This document shows, one piece after another, positions 10,569 through 18,574 of a stretch of DNA of 41,749 nucleotides. Source of the DNA: an uncultured Clostridia bacterium (GTDB taxonomy: Bacteria > Bacillota > Clostridia > Oscillospirales > UBA644); contig CAMZEM010000006.1 in NCBI GenBank assembly GCA_947305805.1, forward strand, positions 1-41,749. Direction: 5' to 3'. Positions within the stretch are counted from its first letter, which is position 1. Every line of letters begins with the position of its first letter. The notes beneath the pieces were generated by a model, which was given only the letters and a program-made list of their open reading frames with translations, ran no database searches and was not told where the DNA came from. Position numbers and translations under genes: made by a program.

Positions 10569-10676
10569 GCTTTCAACCCATTTTGGGGACGTGTTTTTTA
10601 AAACTGTAGCAATTAACGAAATTTTGCCAAAAACTCACCGCTTAATTGTTAAAAATATACAAACGAGGTAAAATCT

Positions 10677-12215
10677 ATGAAGAGAGCATTACTCAGTGTT
10701 TCCGATAAGACGGGAATAGTGGAATTTGCAAAAGAGCTGGCCTCTCTGGGCTACGAAATTCTGTCCACGGGCGGAACCGCCAAAGCTCTTCGCGATAACG
10801 GAATCGCCGTTACAAACGTAAGCGACGTTACCGGTTTTCCGGAGTGTCTCGACGGCCGTGTAAAAACGCTTCACCCGATGATTCATGCCGGCATACTCGC
10901 AATGAGAAGCAATCCCGAACATATGAAACAGATAAAGGAGCTCGGCGTTGAACCGATAGACATTATAGCCATAAACCTTTATCCTTTCAAGAAAACGATA
11001 CTCAAAGAGGGCACGACTTTTGAGGAAGCCGTTGAAAATATCGATATAGGCGGTCCTACAATGATTCGCGCGGCGGCAAAAAACCACCCCGACGTTGCCG
11101 TAATAGTCGACCCCGCGGATTATGCGCCGATAATTGAGCAGCTCAAAAACGGCGGAATAAGCCTTGAAGCGAAAAAAGAGCTTGCGCTTAAAGTTTTCGA
11201 GCATACTGCCGCTTACGACGCGCTTATTGCCGACTATTTCAGAAAACAGCTCGGAAAATCTCCTTTTGCGGATAACCTCACGCTTACTTTCGAAAAAGTT
11301 CAGACGATGCGTTACGGCGAAAACCCGCATCAGAACGCGGCGTTCTATAAACAGATAGGTCATTACGAAGGCACTCTTGCCGAGGCGCAGCAGCTTTCGG
11401 GCAAAGAGCTTTCCTATAATAATATTAACGATACAAACGGCGCTCTCGACCTTCTCAAAGAGTTTGAAGGAAAAACCGCGGTTGTTGCGGTAAAACACGC
11501 TAATCCCTGCGGCGTAGGCACGGGCGAAACGGTATTTGAAGCGTATATGAACGCTTACAATGCCGACCCCGTATCGATTTACGGCGGAATAGTGGCGGTA
11601 AACGCAACGGTTGACGCAAAAACAGCCGAAAAAATGCACGAGATATTCCTTGAAATAGTTATCGCTCCCGATTTTACGGAAGAGGCGGTAAAAATTCTTG
11701 CGGCAAAGCCGAATCTGAGAATTATGAAGCTTCCCGCAATAGCAAAGAGAAACACTCCCGATATGCTCGATATGAAAAAAGTTGCCGGCGGGTTGCTCGT
11801 TCAGGAGCTTGACTGTTCGCTTTACGGCGGAGAGCTTAAATGCGTAACCGACAGAGCTCCCACGGCAGAAGAGATGAAAGCGCTCGATTTCGGCTGGACT
11901 GTTGTTAAACATACAAAATCGAATGCGATAGTCCTTGCAAGGGAAAATATGACAACAGGCGTAGGCCCCGGTCAGACAAACCGCATTACCGCGCTTGAAC
12001 TCGCCGTAAAATATGCGGGAGACAAAGCGAAGGGCTCCGTGCTTGCATCCGACGCATTTTTCCCGTTTGACGACTGCGTAGACGCGGCTCACAAAGCCGG
12101 CATTACCGCAATCATTCAGCCGGGCGGATCGATAAGAGACGAAGATTCGATAAAGAAATGCAACGAATACGGCATAGCAATGGTATTTACTGGACAGCGT
12201 CATTTTAAGCATTAA
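10677..12215 (+). CDS. purH: Bifunctional AICAR formyltransferase / IMP cyclohydrolase
   Basis: Catalyses the last two steps of de novo purine synthesis in the cytoplasm: formylation of AICAR by 10-formyl-tetrahydrofolate, then ring closure to IMP. The 512-residue length is typical. The N-terminal methylglyoxal-synthase-like cyclohydrolase domain (about 1-145) contains [16 protein letters not shown] (60-74). The formyltransferase domain carries RYGENPHQ and the catalytic [10 protein letters not shown] (near 271-280). The start ATG follows a GAGGT ribosome binding site. No other purine genes are in the window, so purH is separated from any pur cluster. A 104-residue membrane protein gene follows after 33 nt and is probably cotranscribed. 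Confidence 0.98.
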   Translation: MKRALLSVSDKTGIVEFAKELASLGYEILSTGGTAKALRDNGIAVTNVSDVTGFPECLDGRVKTLHPMIHAGILAMRSNPEHMKQIKELGVEPIDIIAINLYPFKKTILKEGTTFEEAVENIDIGGPTMIRAAAKNHPDVAVIVDPADYAPIIEQLKNGGISLEAKKELALKVFEHTAAYDALIADYFRKQLGKSPFADNLTLTFEKVQTMRYGENPHQNAAFYKQIGHYEGTLAEAQQLSGKELSYNNINDTNGALDLLKEFEGKTAVVAVKHANPCGVGTGETVFEAYMNAYNADPVSIYGGIVAVNATVDAKTAEKMHEIFLEIVIAPDFTEEAVKILAAKPNLRIMKLPAIAKRNTPDMLDMKKVAGGLLVQELDCSLYGGELKCVTDRAPTAEEMKALDFGWTVVKHTKSNAIVLARENMTTGVGPGQTNRITALELAVKYAGDKAKGSVLASDAFFPFDDCVDAAHKAGITAIIQPGGSIRDEDSIKKCNEYGIAMVFTGQRHFKH

Positions 12216-12248
12216 CGGTAATAAATCAAACGGAAAGAGGTAGTTTTT

Positions 12249-12563
12249 ATGAAAGAAAAGAAAACACTTGAAGAAAAATACGCAAAACCGGGCGAAGAGC
12301 TCAGAACCGGCACGATAGTTGTGCTGGGCATCGGCTTCTTTGTCTTTCTCATAATGCTTTATTTCTCCACGCAGATGCAGTCAATGGGCTGGATATTCAT
12401 AGTAATAGGCATTGTCCTCTGGCTTTTCTGCATACTTATTGTTTTCAAAAACCTCAAAGGCTGGATTTACGGAAAACGCCGCGAAAGTCTGCTTAAATCG
12501 GGCAAACTGAAAGAAACGGCAAAGAAATCGTACAACCGCGAACACAAATTTGACGAAGATTGA
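12249..12563 (+). CDS. Small two-helix membrane protein, unknown function
   Basis: Not recognised as a named family. The 104-residue product has a charged N terminus (MKEKKTLEEKYAKPGEEL), two hydrophobic segments near residues 22-41 and 47-67 separated by a short turn, and a basic then acidic C-terminal tail. This predicts a helical hairpin in the membrane with both ends in the cytoplasm. An AGAGGT ribosome binding site precedes the ATG. It lies between purH and rnpB with no promoter of its own visible. Confidence 0.75.
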   Translation: MKEKKTLEEKYAKPGEELRTGTIVVLGIGFFVFLIMLYFSTQMQSMGWIFIVIGIVLWLFCILIVFKNLKGWIYGKRRESLLKSGKLKETAKKSYNREHKFDED

Positions 12564-12569
12564 TTTTCG

Positions 12570-12926
12570 GACGCGGAGGACACGCGATCGCGGAAAAAGT
12601 TTAACCGCTTTTTCTGAGGAAAGTCCGAGCTCCAACGGGAAAGAATAACGGATAACGTCCGCCGAGGGCAACCTCCGGGACAGTGCAACAGAAAATAACG
12701 TCGGTAACCCCGTCACGGTGAAAAGGTGAGGCAAGAGCTCACCGGGAAGACGGCAACGCCTTCCGTCAGTGTAAACCCTATTCGGAGCAATTCCGAAAAA
12801 AGACAGAAAAGCCTGCTTTTCAGCGCCTCCCGTCGCGTCTTGAAGGAAGCTGGAGACACGGAGCAATCCGTGTTCGAGATAGATGATACGCGTAAATACA
12901 AAACTCGGCTTATTATCCTCCGCGCC
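12570..12926 (+). ncRNA. rnpB: RNase P RNA
   Basis: Catalytic RNA of ribonuclease P, which removes 5' leaders from pre-tRNAs. The conserved core segment GAGGAAAGTCCGAGCTCC is at 12616-12633, followed by GACAGTGCAACAGAAA and, near the 3' end, ACAAAACTCGGCTTA. Terminal helix P1 is formed by 12572-12580 pairing with 12916-12924 (CGCGGAGGA with TCCTCCGCG). Ends are set from this pairing. A rho-independent terminator follows at 12944. No clear promoter is visible immediately upstream, so it may be transcribed through from purH and processed. Confidence 0.95.
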
Positions 12927-12943
12927 GTAAAACAATAAATAAG

Positions 12944-12967
12944 GACGTCTTTTAAAGACGTCTTTTT
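12944..12967 (+). terminator. Terminator after rnpB
   Basis: GACGTCT (12944-12950), 5-nt loop, AGACGTC (12956-12962), then TTTTT. Confidence 0.85.
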
Positions 12968-13046
12968 CTTTCAAAAACCGTTTTGGCGGACTTATGCGCC
13001 GATTTACATTAAAAATTACGATTTTGTATTTATTACTTCCGTTTTT

Positions 13047-13078
13047 TTGACACCGAAATTTACATATATTTATTTAAT
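13047..13078 (+). promoter_or_regulatory. Possible promoter of the ABC exporter gene
   Basis: A perfect TTGACA (13047-13052) is followed by AT-rich DNA, but the best -10 (TTTAAT 13073-13078) is 20 nt away and TATTTA is 18 nt away. The -35 is convincing, the -10 is not. Confidence 0.4.
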
Positions 13079-13121
13079 ATTATCGCATAGGTTAAACTGT
13101 AAAAAACAAAGGTATTATAAA

Positions 13122-16100
13122 ATGCTTCAGCTCAAAAACATAAAAAAGGATTACCTTCTCGGCGGCGGCTCGGTCCACGCGCTCAAAGGTATAACGCTGT
13201 CTTTCCGCGAAAGCGAATTCGTTTCGGTTCTCGGTCCTTCGGGCTGCGGAAAAACAACGATGCTCAATATAATAGGCGGTCTTGACCAGTATTCCGACGG
13301 AGACCTCGTAATAAACGGCGTTTCGACGAAAAATTACAGAGACAGAGACTGGGACAGTTACAGAAACCACTCTGTAGGCTTCGTTTTTCAGACGTACAAT
13401 CTTATTCCGCATCAGTCGGTCCTTCAGAACGTAGAGCTTGCGCTCACGCTGTCGGGCGTATCGAAATCCGAACGCAGACAGCGCGCGAAAAAGGCGCTTG
13501 AAGAAGTCGGACTCGGCGATCAGCTCAAAAAAAGGCCTAACGAAATGTCCGGCGGACAGATGCAGAGGGTTGCCATTGCAAGGGCGCTTGTAAACAACCC
13601 CGATATAATTCTTGCGGATGAGCCGACGGGCGCGCTCGACTCGGAAACGAGCGTTCAGGTAATGCAGATACTTAAAAAAGTTTCAGAAAGCCGCCTTGTG
13701 GTTATGGTAACGCATAACGCAGAGCTTGCGGAAAAGTACTCCACAAGAATAGTCCGCATGCTTGACGGTGTTATTACCGACGATTCAAAGCCGGTAACGG
13801 AAGACGAAAGGGCGATACTTGAAAAAGCCGACGCGGAAAAAAACGCCTCCGCAAAAAAGGTGAAAAAGCCGTCGATGTCGTTTGCAACGTCGTTCGGCCT
13901 TTCTCTGAAAAACCTGTTTACAAAAAAAGGACGAACGGTTTTAACGGCGTTTGCGGGCTCGATAGGCATAATCGGCATTGCGCTGATTTTCGCCGCCTCA
14001 AACGGAATGACTTCTTATATAAACGCCGTGCAGGAAGATACGCTCTCGTCGTACCCGATAACTATTGAAGCCACGACAATAGACCTCGGCACGCTTATGC
14101 AGACTTTTATGGGCGCCGTAAACGATGAAAGCAGGGATCACGAAAAAGACGCCGTTTACTCAAAATCCGCAATGTTTGACATGCTCAATGCGATAAACAA
14201 TATAGAAACCACCGAAAACGATCTTAAATCGTTCCGCAAATATATCGAAGAGAAAAAAGCGGACGAGGAAAGCAGCCTTTCCGAAGCGCTCAGCGGCATA
14301 CGGTATACTTACGACGTTGACCTGACGGTTTACACGAAAAATATAGACGGCGAAATAATTATTTCCGATACGGGCAAACTCTTTTCGCAGGCGCTTACGA
14401 AAAACTACGGGTCGGATTTCGCTTCTTCGCGTTCGTCCGCAGCGTCCTTTACGGCGGGCAATTCCTCGCTTTCGCTTTTCACTTCCTCACAGACCGCCTC
14501 AAGATCGCGGCTCTGGCAGGAAATGCTTTCCGGCGACAACGGCAGGGCGATAAACCCGATACTTGAAGGACAGTACGAGCTTGTATACGGCACATGGCCC
14601 GACGAATTTGACGAAATAGTTGTTGTGCTTGACGAAAACAACGAGATAGACGATCTTTCGCTTTTTGCTCTCGGACTTAAAACCGAAGAGGAAATGGACG
14701 AGATATTCGACGCCGTATCCAAAGGAACGCAGATAGACACTTCCCTGCAAAGCTGGACTTACGAAGAGATCTGCGCAAAGGAATACAGAGTAGTATTAAG
14801 CTGCGACTGCTACACTTACGACGAGTTTTCGGGAACGTACGTCGACCTTCGCTCTACCGACGCGGGAGTCCGCTATCTTTACGACAAAGGGCTCAAACTC
14901 AGAGTTTCGGGAATAATCCGTCCCAACGAAAATGCCGTAGCGGCAATGCTTAACGGTTCGCTTGCGTATACGTCAATGCTTACCGAATACATAATCGAAA
15001 AAGCGCACGGCTCAGAGCCGGTAAAAGCGCAGACGGAGTCTCCGGATACCGATATTTTTACGGGGCTTCCTTTCCGCGAAAACAACGGAAGAATGACGGA
15101 CGAAGAAAAAGAGGAGTCTTTCAGAAATTATATCGGCGGTCTTGACACCGAAAAAAAGGCGGCGGCATACGTTGACATTATGGCAATTCCCACCGAAGAA
15201 CAGCTCGACGCGGCGGTTGAAGCCTCAATGAACGGAATTACGAGAGAAAGAATAGAGTCTGTTTTAACCGCATCAATGACGCAGCAGATGAGTATGTCTC
15301 AGGAAGAAATTGAAGATTATATTTCTCAGATGAGCGACGACGATCTTTTCGGACTTTTTGAAAATATGGCAAGAGCTCAGGCGGCGCAGCGCATTTCCGC
15401 GCAGGTAAGGCAGTCGCTTGCGGGTATGACGCCCGAACAGCTCTCTGCGGCGCTCGATGCGGCGCTTCCCGACTATACAACCGAACAGTGCGCGCTTTAT
15501 CACGACGAAGTCCTCGTTTTTTCCGATAAAACCTATGAAGAAAACCTCATAAAGCTCGGCTGCGTTTATCTTGACGACCCCTCTTCCGTAAATCTTTACG
15601 CGTCAACGTTTGCAAACAAGGATATTATAGAAGACTGCATTGCCGAATACAACAGCACGGTTGACGATCTTGAAAGAATACATTACGTTGACTATGTGGG
15701 GCTGATGATGTCCTCAATATCAACAATAATAAACGCGATAACTTACGTGCTTGTTGCTTTCGTTGCCATTTCGCTCGTTGTGTCTTCCATAATGATAGGC
15801 GTAATAACCCTCATTTCAGTTCAGGAAAGAACGAAGGAAATCGGTATTTTACGGGCGATAGGCGCATCGAAAAAGGACGTTTCAAGTCTGTTTAACGCCG
15901 AAACCGTGATTATCGGTTTTACTGCGGGACTTCTCGGAGTGCTCGTAACGTATCTGCTATGCATTCCGCTTAATTTCATTCTTTATGCTCTTACGGGAAT
16001 TGCGGCGCTTAAAGCGATACTTCCCATACCCGCCGCGGTAACTCTCGTTTTGATAAGCGTGCTGTTAACGCTTATATCGGGTATTATCCCGTCGAGAAGC

Positions 16101-16142
16101 GCGGCTAAAAAAGACCCGGTTGTGGCTTTGAGAACAGAATAA
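13122..16142 (+). CDS. MacB/FtsX-type ABC exporter, ATPase-permease fusion
   Basis: A single 1006-residue chain with an N-terminal LolD/MacB-like ATPase: Walker A GPSGCGKT at 38-45, signature SGGQMQR at 143-149, Walker B DIILADEPTGALD at 161-173, switch His198. A charged linker leads to the first membrane helix near 273-293. About 575 extracellular residues follow, then three helices from about residue 870 with the FtsX motif RTKEIGILRAIGASKKDV. Such proteins usually act as dimers that transmit ATP-driven motion across the membrane to export peptides, drugs or lipoproteins. The ATG at 13122 has AAAGGT 8 nt upstream; a longer in-frame start at 13047 lies in the promoter region. Substrate unknown. 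Confidence 0.9.
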   Translation: MLQLKNIKKDYLLGGGSVHALKGITLSFRESEFVSVLGPSGCGKTTMLNIIGGLDQYSDGDLVINGVSTKNYRDRDWDSYRNHSVGFVFQTYNLIPHQSVLQNVELALTLSGVSKSERRQRAKKALEEVGLGDQLKKRPNEMSGGQMQRVAIARALVNNPDIILADEPTGALDSETSVQVMQILKKVSESRLVVMVTHNAELAEKYSTRIVRMLDGVITDDSKPVTEDERAILEKADAEKNASAKKVKKPSMSFATSFGLSLKNLFTKKGRTVLTAFAGSIGIIGIALIFAASNGMTSYINAVQEDTLSSYPITIEATTIDLGTLMQTFMGAVNDESRDHEKDAVYSKSAMFDMLNAINNIETTENDLKSFRKYIEEKKADEESSLSEALSGIRYTYDVDLTVYTKNIDGEIIISDTGKLFSQALTKNYGSDFASSRSSAASFTAGNSSLSLFTSSQTASRSRLWQEMLSGDNGRAINPILEGQYELVYGTWPDEFDEIVVVLDENNEIDDLSLFALGLKTEEEMDEIFDAVSKGTQIDTSLQSWTYEEICAKEYRVVLSCDCYTYDEFSGTYVDLRSTDAGVRYLYDKGLKLRVSGIIRPNENAVAAMLNGSLAYTSMLTEYIIEKAHGSEPVKAQTESPDTDIFTGLPFRENNGRMTDEEKEESFRNYIGGLDTEKKAAAYVDIMAIPTEEQLDAAVEASMNGITRERIESVLTASMTQQMSMSQEEIEDYISQMSDDDLFGLFENMARAQAAQRISAQVRQSLAGMTPEQLSAALDAALPDYTTEQCALYHDEVLVFSDKTYEENLIKLGCVYLDDPSSVNLYASTFANKDIIEDCIAEYNSTVDDLERIHYVDYVGLMMSSISTIINAITYVLVAFVAISLVVSSIMIGVITLISVQERTKEIGILRAIGASKKDVSSLFNAETVIIGFTAGLLGVLVTYLLCIPLNFILYALTGIAALKAILPIPAAVTLVLISVLLTLISGIIPSRSAAKKDPVVALRTE

Positions 16143-16153
16143 AGATAAAAAAA

Positions 16154-16186
16154 GGACAGGGTACAAAATACCCTGTCCGTCTTTTT
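16154..16186. terminator. Bidirectional terminator between converging genes
   Basis: GGACAGGGTA (16154-16163), loop CAAAA, TACCCTGTCC (16169-16178): a perfect 10-bp stem. A T-rich tail follows on the plus strand and an A-run precedes it, so it can serve both the ABC exporter gene and the converging GH51 gene. Confidence 0.9.
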
Positions 16187-16195
16187 CGCTTTGTA

Positions 16196-18025
16196 TTATT
16201 TTATTCTGATTATCGCAACGGAAAGCGGTTTCAGTTCAAACGAGAGCGAGGGCTTTTCGGTTAAAACGCAAAGCTCTTTTTCTTCAAAGTCCGAAACGGG
16301 CATAAGCTCTTTGCCCTCAAAGACTTTCGCTTCAGAGCAATCTCCGCCTAAATTCAGACGGAAATTCGCCTTTTCGCGGGCGGAATCGTTTATTGCGGTA
16401 ACGGTTTTTACCCCCTCCTTTTCGGTAACGGTAACGTTATCGTCCGAATAAAGAAGTTCGCCGTTCATATGCGCCGTAAAAAGCTTTATCATTTTGCCCG
16501 TTGCGGTAAATTCCGCGCTGTGGGGATATACTTTTATCGCGCCTTCGTTTACCGCCTCGAAATTGCAGGCAATTCCGACGTCCGAAACAGGTGCCTGACC
16601 GATAATCATATTCATCATCATTGCGGCGTGCATTCCGTCGGGAATACCGGATTTTCTGTACCACGCATACCAGAGATTCCACTCGTCAAATGAAATGTGA
16701 ACTTTGTGCTCTCCGAGGTATTCGCGAAGCAGCGCCATGCATTTTCTTGCGTTTTTAACGTTTTCAAGCCCCGAAAGATACTCTTTCTCTATATTTTCCG
16801 CTTTTGTGTAAATCGGTTCGTGGGAATATGTGTGGTAGGAAACGTATTCGACTATATCCGAAAGAGGTATTGCGGCATCGTCAATCCATTCTTTGTTAGG
16901 ATGCGGACCCGAGGAACAGAGAATAAGCGAGGGGCACTTTTCCAGCATCTTTTCCGCCTGTTTTCTTGCAAGACGGGCGTAGCCTTTCGCGGTATTGTCG
17001 CCCTCCATATGTCCGTAGCCGAATTCGTTGCCCAAAGACCAGTATTTAACGTTATACGGCTCTCTGTGACCTCTTTCCGCCCTGATTTTGCCGTATTCGG
17101 TTGTTTCGTCACCGTTGCAGTATTCAACCCACGCGGCGTTTTCCTCCGGCGTTGACCATGTGGGATTTATTGTTATAAACGGCTCCGCGCCTATTTCGCG
17201 GCAAAGCGCTATAAAATCGTCCGTGTTTATCTCGTGGCCGTCAAAACCCAGTGAGTGTGGCTGTGTTTCTATGGGATCGTAAGACCTCAGCGGAGAACGC
17301 TCGTCAACGGGCAGAAGACCGTCAAACCAGTTGTATTCTCCCGCAAAGTTGCCGCCGGGCCAGCGCAGAATTTTAATGCCCATTTCTTTCATAAGAGCAA
17401 CAACGTCTTTTCTCATTCCGTGAAAACTGTCTTTGTTTATAAGCGAAATACTGCCTATGCAAAGACATACACGCTTTTTGAAAACGAGACGCAAAGACGC
17501 ATCGCAGTCGCTTTCCGCGCTTTTAAGCTCCGTTTCGTATCTGTTCCATTCGTCGCCCGCAGAAACGGCAATCTTTTTTTCGGCGTAAGTTTTTTTGCCG
17601 TATCTGTCCGTAAGACTTACCGTTATTTCAACGTCCTCTTCACATTTTGCAACAACCGCGAAAAGATAGGTTTCTTTATCCGAAATATCTATTCCGTGCT
17701 GACCGAAACCGCCCTCTTTTTCGCCGTCGCAGCACATAAGCTGCTGCGCTCCCGTTTCAAGAGACCTGTGCATGTGGTAATGTTCCCTGTCGTGATGCGC
17801 ATAAGGCGCGCCGATTATCGCGTACGTTCTGTCTCCTATAAGAAACCATTCGCGTGCAACGCCTTCCATTACGGACGGCTTGCCCGAAAACTTTCTGTTT
17901 CTCAGCATCTGCGCGGAAAGGCCCGTGTAAATGCTTGAACGCGTATGTTCAAGATTGTTTCCGAATAAAAAAGGAGAAACTTTGCCGAAACTTTTGCCGT
18001 TTAAAATAACACTGTGTTCGTTCAT
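16196..18025 (-). CDS. GH51 alpha-L-arabinofuranosidase
   Basis: Removes terminal arabinofuranose from arabinoxylan or arabinan fragments with retention of configuration. The 609-residue protein opens with the GH51-type LFGNNLEHTRSSIY (20-33). A beta-sandwich-like insert spans about 100-200, then the barrel has RWPGGNFAGEYNWFDG (221-236). WSLGNEFGYG contains acid/base Glu334 and SFDEWNLWY contains nucleophile Glu448. No signal peptide is present, so it is probably cytoplasmic and acts on imported oligosaccharides. Start chosen at ATG 18023-18025; the 21-residue upstream extension begins inside the promoter. GGGTG upstream is a weak ribosome binding site. It is a single-gene unit with promoter at 18060 and terminator at 16154. 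Confidence 0.92.
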   Translation of the reverse strand: MNEHSVILNGKSFGKVSPFLFGNNLEHTRSSIYTGLSAQMLRNRKFSGKPSVMEGVAREWFLIGDRTYAIIGAPYAHHDREHYHMHRSLETGAQQLMCCDGEKEGGFGQHGIDISDKETYLFAVVAKCEEDVEITVSLTDRYGKKTYAEKKIAVSAGDEWNRYETELKSAESDCDASLRLVFKKRVCLCIGSISLINKDSFHGMRKDVVALMKEMGIKILRWPGGNFAGEYNWFDGLLPVDERSPLRSYDPIETQPHSLGFDGHEINTDDFIALCREIGAEPFITINPTWSTPEENAAWVEYCNGDETTEYGKIRAERGHREPYNVKYWSLGNEFGYGHMEGDNTAKGYARLARKQAEKMLEKCPSLILCSSGPHPNKEWIDDAAIPLSDIVEYVSYHTYSHEPIYTKAENIEKEYLSGLENVKNARKCMALLREYLGEHKVHISFDEWNLWYAWYRKSGIPDGMHAAMMMNMIIGQAPVSDVGIACNFEAVNEGAIKVYPHSAEFTATGKMIKLFTAHMNGELLYSDDNVTVTEKEGVKTVTAINDSAREKANFRLNLGGDCSEAKVFEGKELMPVSDFEEKELCVLTEKPSLSFELKPLSVAIIRIK

Positions 18026-18059
18026 ACAATTCACCCGCTCAATTCGTCTGTTTTTTTGA

Positions 18060-18088
18060 ATTATACCATTACAGCGCAAAAAAGTCAA
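18060..18088 (-). promoter_or_regulatory. Promoter of the GH51 gene
   Basis: Minus strand TTGACT, 17 nt ending TGG, TATAAT. Start near 18053, about 28 nt before the GH51 start codon, which excludes the longer ORF start at 18088. Confidence 0.8.
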
Positions 18089-18149
18089 CGGACGCAGGAA
18101 AAAAAGTCGGGTTTTCGGGAAACTTTTTTAAATGTTCAATATTTTACTC

Positions 18150-18178
18150 TTGATTTTAAAACGGAAATATGATATACT
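18150..18178 (+). promoter_or_regulatory. Promoter of tRNA-Leu
   Basis: TTGATT (18150-18155), 17 nt ending TGA, TATACT (18173-18178), 21 nt before the mature tRNA. Read-through from here may also supply the downstream leader and fusion gene, for which no separate promoter is seen. Confidence 0.75.
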
Positions 18179-18199
18179 ACGCTACGTAAAATCAGATAT

Positions 18200-18286
18200 G
18201 CCGGTGTGATGGAATTGGCAGACGTCCCGGACTCAAAATCCGGTGGTAGCAATACCGTGCGGGTTCGACCCCCGCCACCGGCACCA
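18200..18286 (+). tRNA. tRNA-Leu (anticodon CAA)
   Basis: The 87-nt sequence folds with acceptor stem GCCGGTG (18200-18206) pairing CACCGGC (18276-18282). It has an anticodon loop CTCAAAA with anticodon CAA, a long variable arm typical of tRNA-Leu, a GGGTTCGACCC T-arm and an encoded CCA. It reads UUG codons. A T-run at 18298-18304 follows, without a separate hairpin. Confidence 0.96.
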
Positions 18287-18333
18287 GATGGTATGTATTT
18301 TTTTCAAATCTAAGAAAGGAGGAGCTTAAACCA

Positions 18334-18363
18334 ATGATTAACAGAGAGGTAATTGCCGATTAA
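18334..18363 (+). CDS. 9-codon leader ORF upstream of the fusion gene
   Basis: ATG-to-TAA frame encoding MINREVIAD, preceded by an unusually strong Shine-Dalgarno sequence AGAAAGGAGG at 18313-18322, 11 nt before the ATG. So strong a translation signal on so short a frame, followed by hairpins and a T-rich terminator-like structure, is the usual build of a regulatory leader peptide. The encoded peptide matches nothing I recognise. If the stop is passed, the frame continues for 20 codons to TGA at 18424-18426. Confidence 0.55.
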   Translation: MINREVIAD

Positions 18364-18388
18364 CCGAATATAGGCGCAGATCATGTCG

Positions 18389-18404
18389 GAGGGGTATGCC
18401 CCTC
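18389..18404 (+). promoter_or_regulatory. Leader hairpin after the 9-codon ORF
   Basis: GAGGGG, 4-nt loop TATG, CCCCTC: a perfect 6-bp stem 25 nt after the leader ORF stop. A second GC-rich palindrome, CGGCGCGCCG, followed by TTTTT lies at 18410-18424. These may be alternative folds of an attenuator. Confidence 0.5.
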
Positions 18405-18446
18405 AGATTCGGCGCGCCGTTTTTGAGTAACTTTCGAAGGGTGTGA

Positions 18447-18504
18447 ACCGCGGAACGCAGCCACAACGGGAGCTGCTTTGCTGCGGTATTTTTGCGCCTT
18501 TTTT
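18447..18504 (+). terminator. Attenuator-like hairpin with two U-runs
   Basis: CGCAGC (18456-18461) pairs perfectly with GCTGCG (18480-18485), followed by TATTTTT and, six bases later, TTTTTT (18499-18504). ACCGC at 18447-18451 can also pair with GCGGT at 18483-18487, giving a competing fold. A further hairpin CGGCA/TGCCG follows at 18505-18524. Lying 70 nt before the coding start, it would stop transcription in the leader unless disrupted. Confidence 0.55.
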
Positions 18505-18574
18505 CGGCAGTCGGTGTAATGCCGAAACAATTCATATCATACCGAATCACATAATCAAGGAGTTAAAATATATT

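Noticed and set aside
10689-12212. 507-residue antisense frame covering all of purH
   Set aside because: Mirror of a strongly biased coding sequence, with no start signals and a Cys/Phe/Tyr-rich composition unlike a real protein.
18296-18304. Intrinsic terminator right after tRNA-Leu
   Set aside because: There is a T-run but no separate hairpin. Read-through to the leader seems possible.
18443-18574. 44-residue N-terminal extension of the GNAT-hydrolase fusion
   Set aside because: It begins at a GTG inside the attenuator hairpin region. The GNAT homology begins at the Met encoded at 18575, which has its own ribosome binding site.
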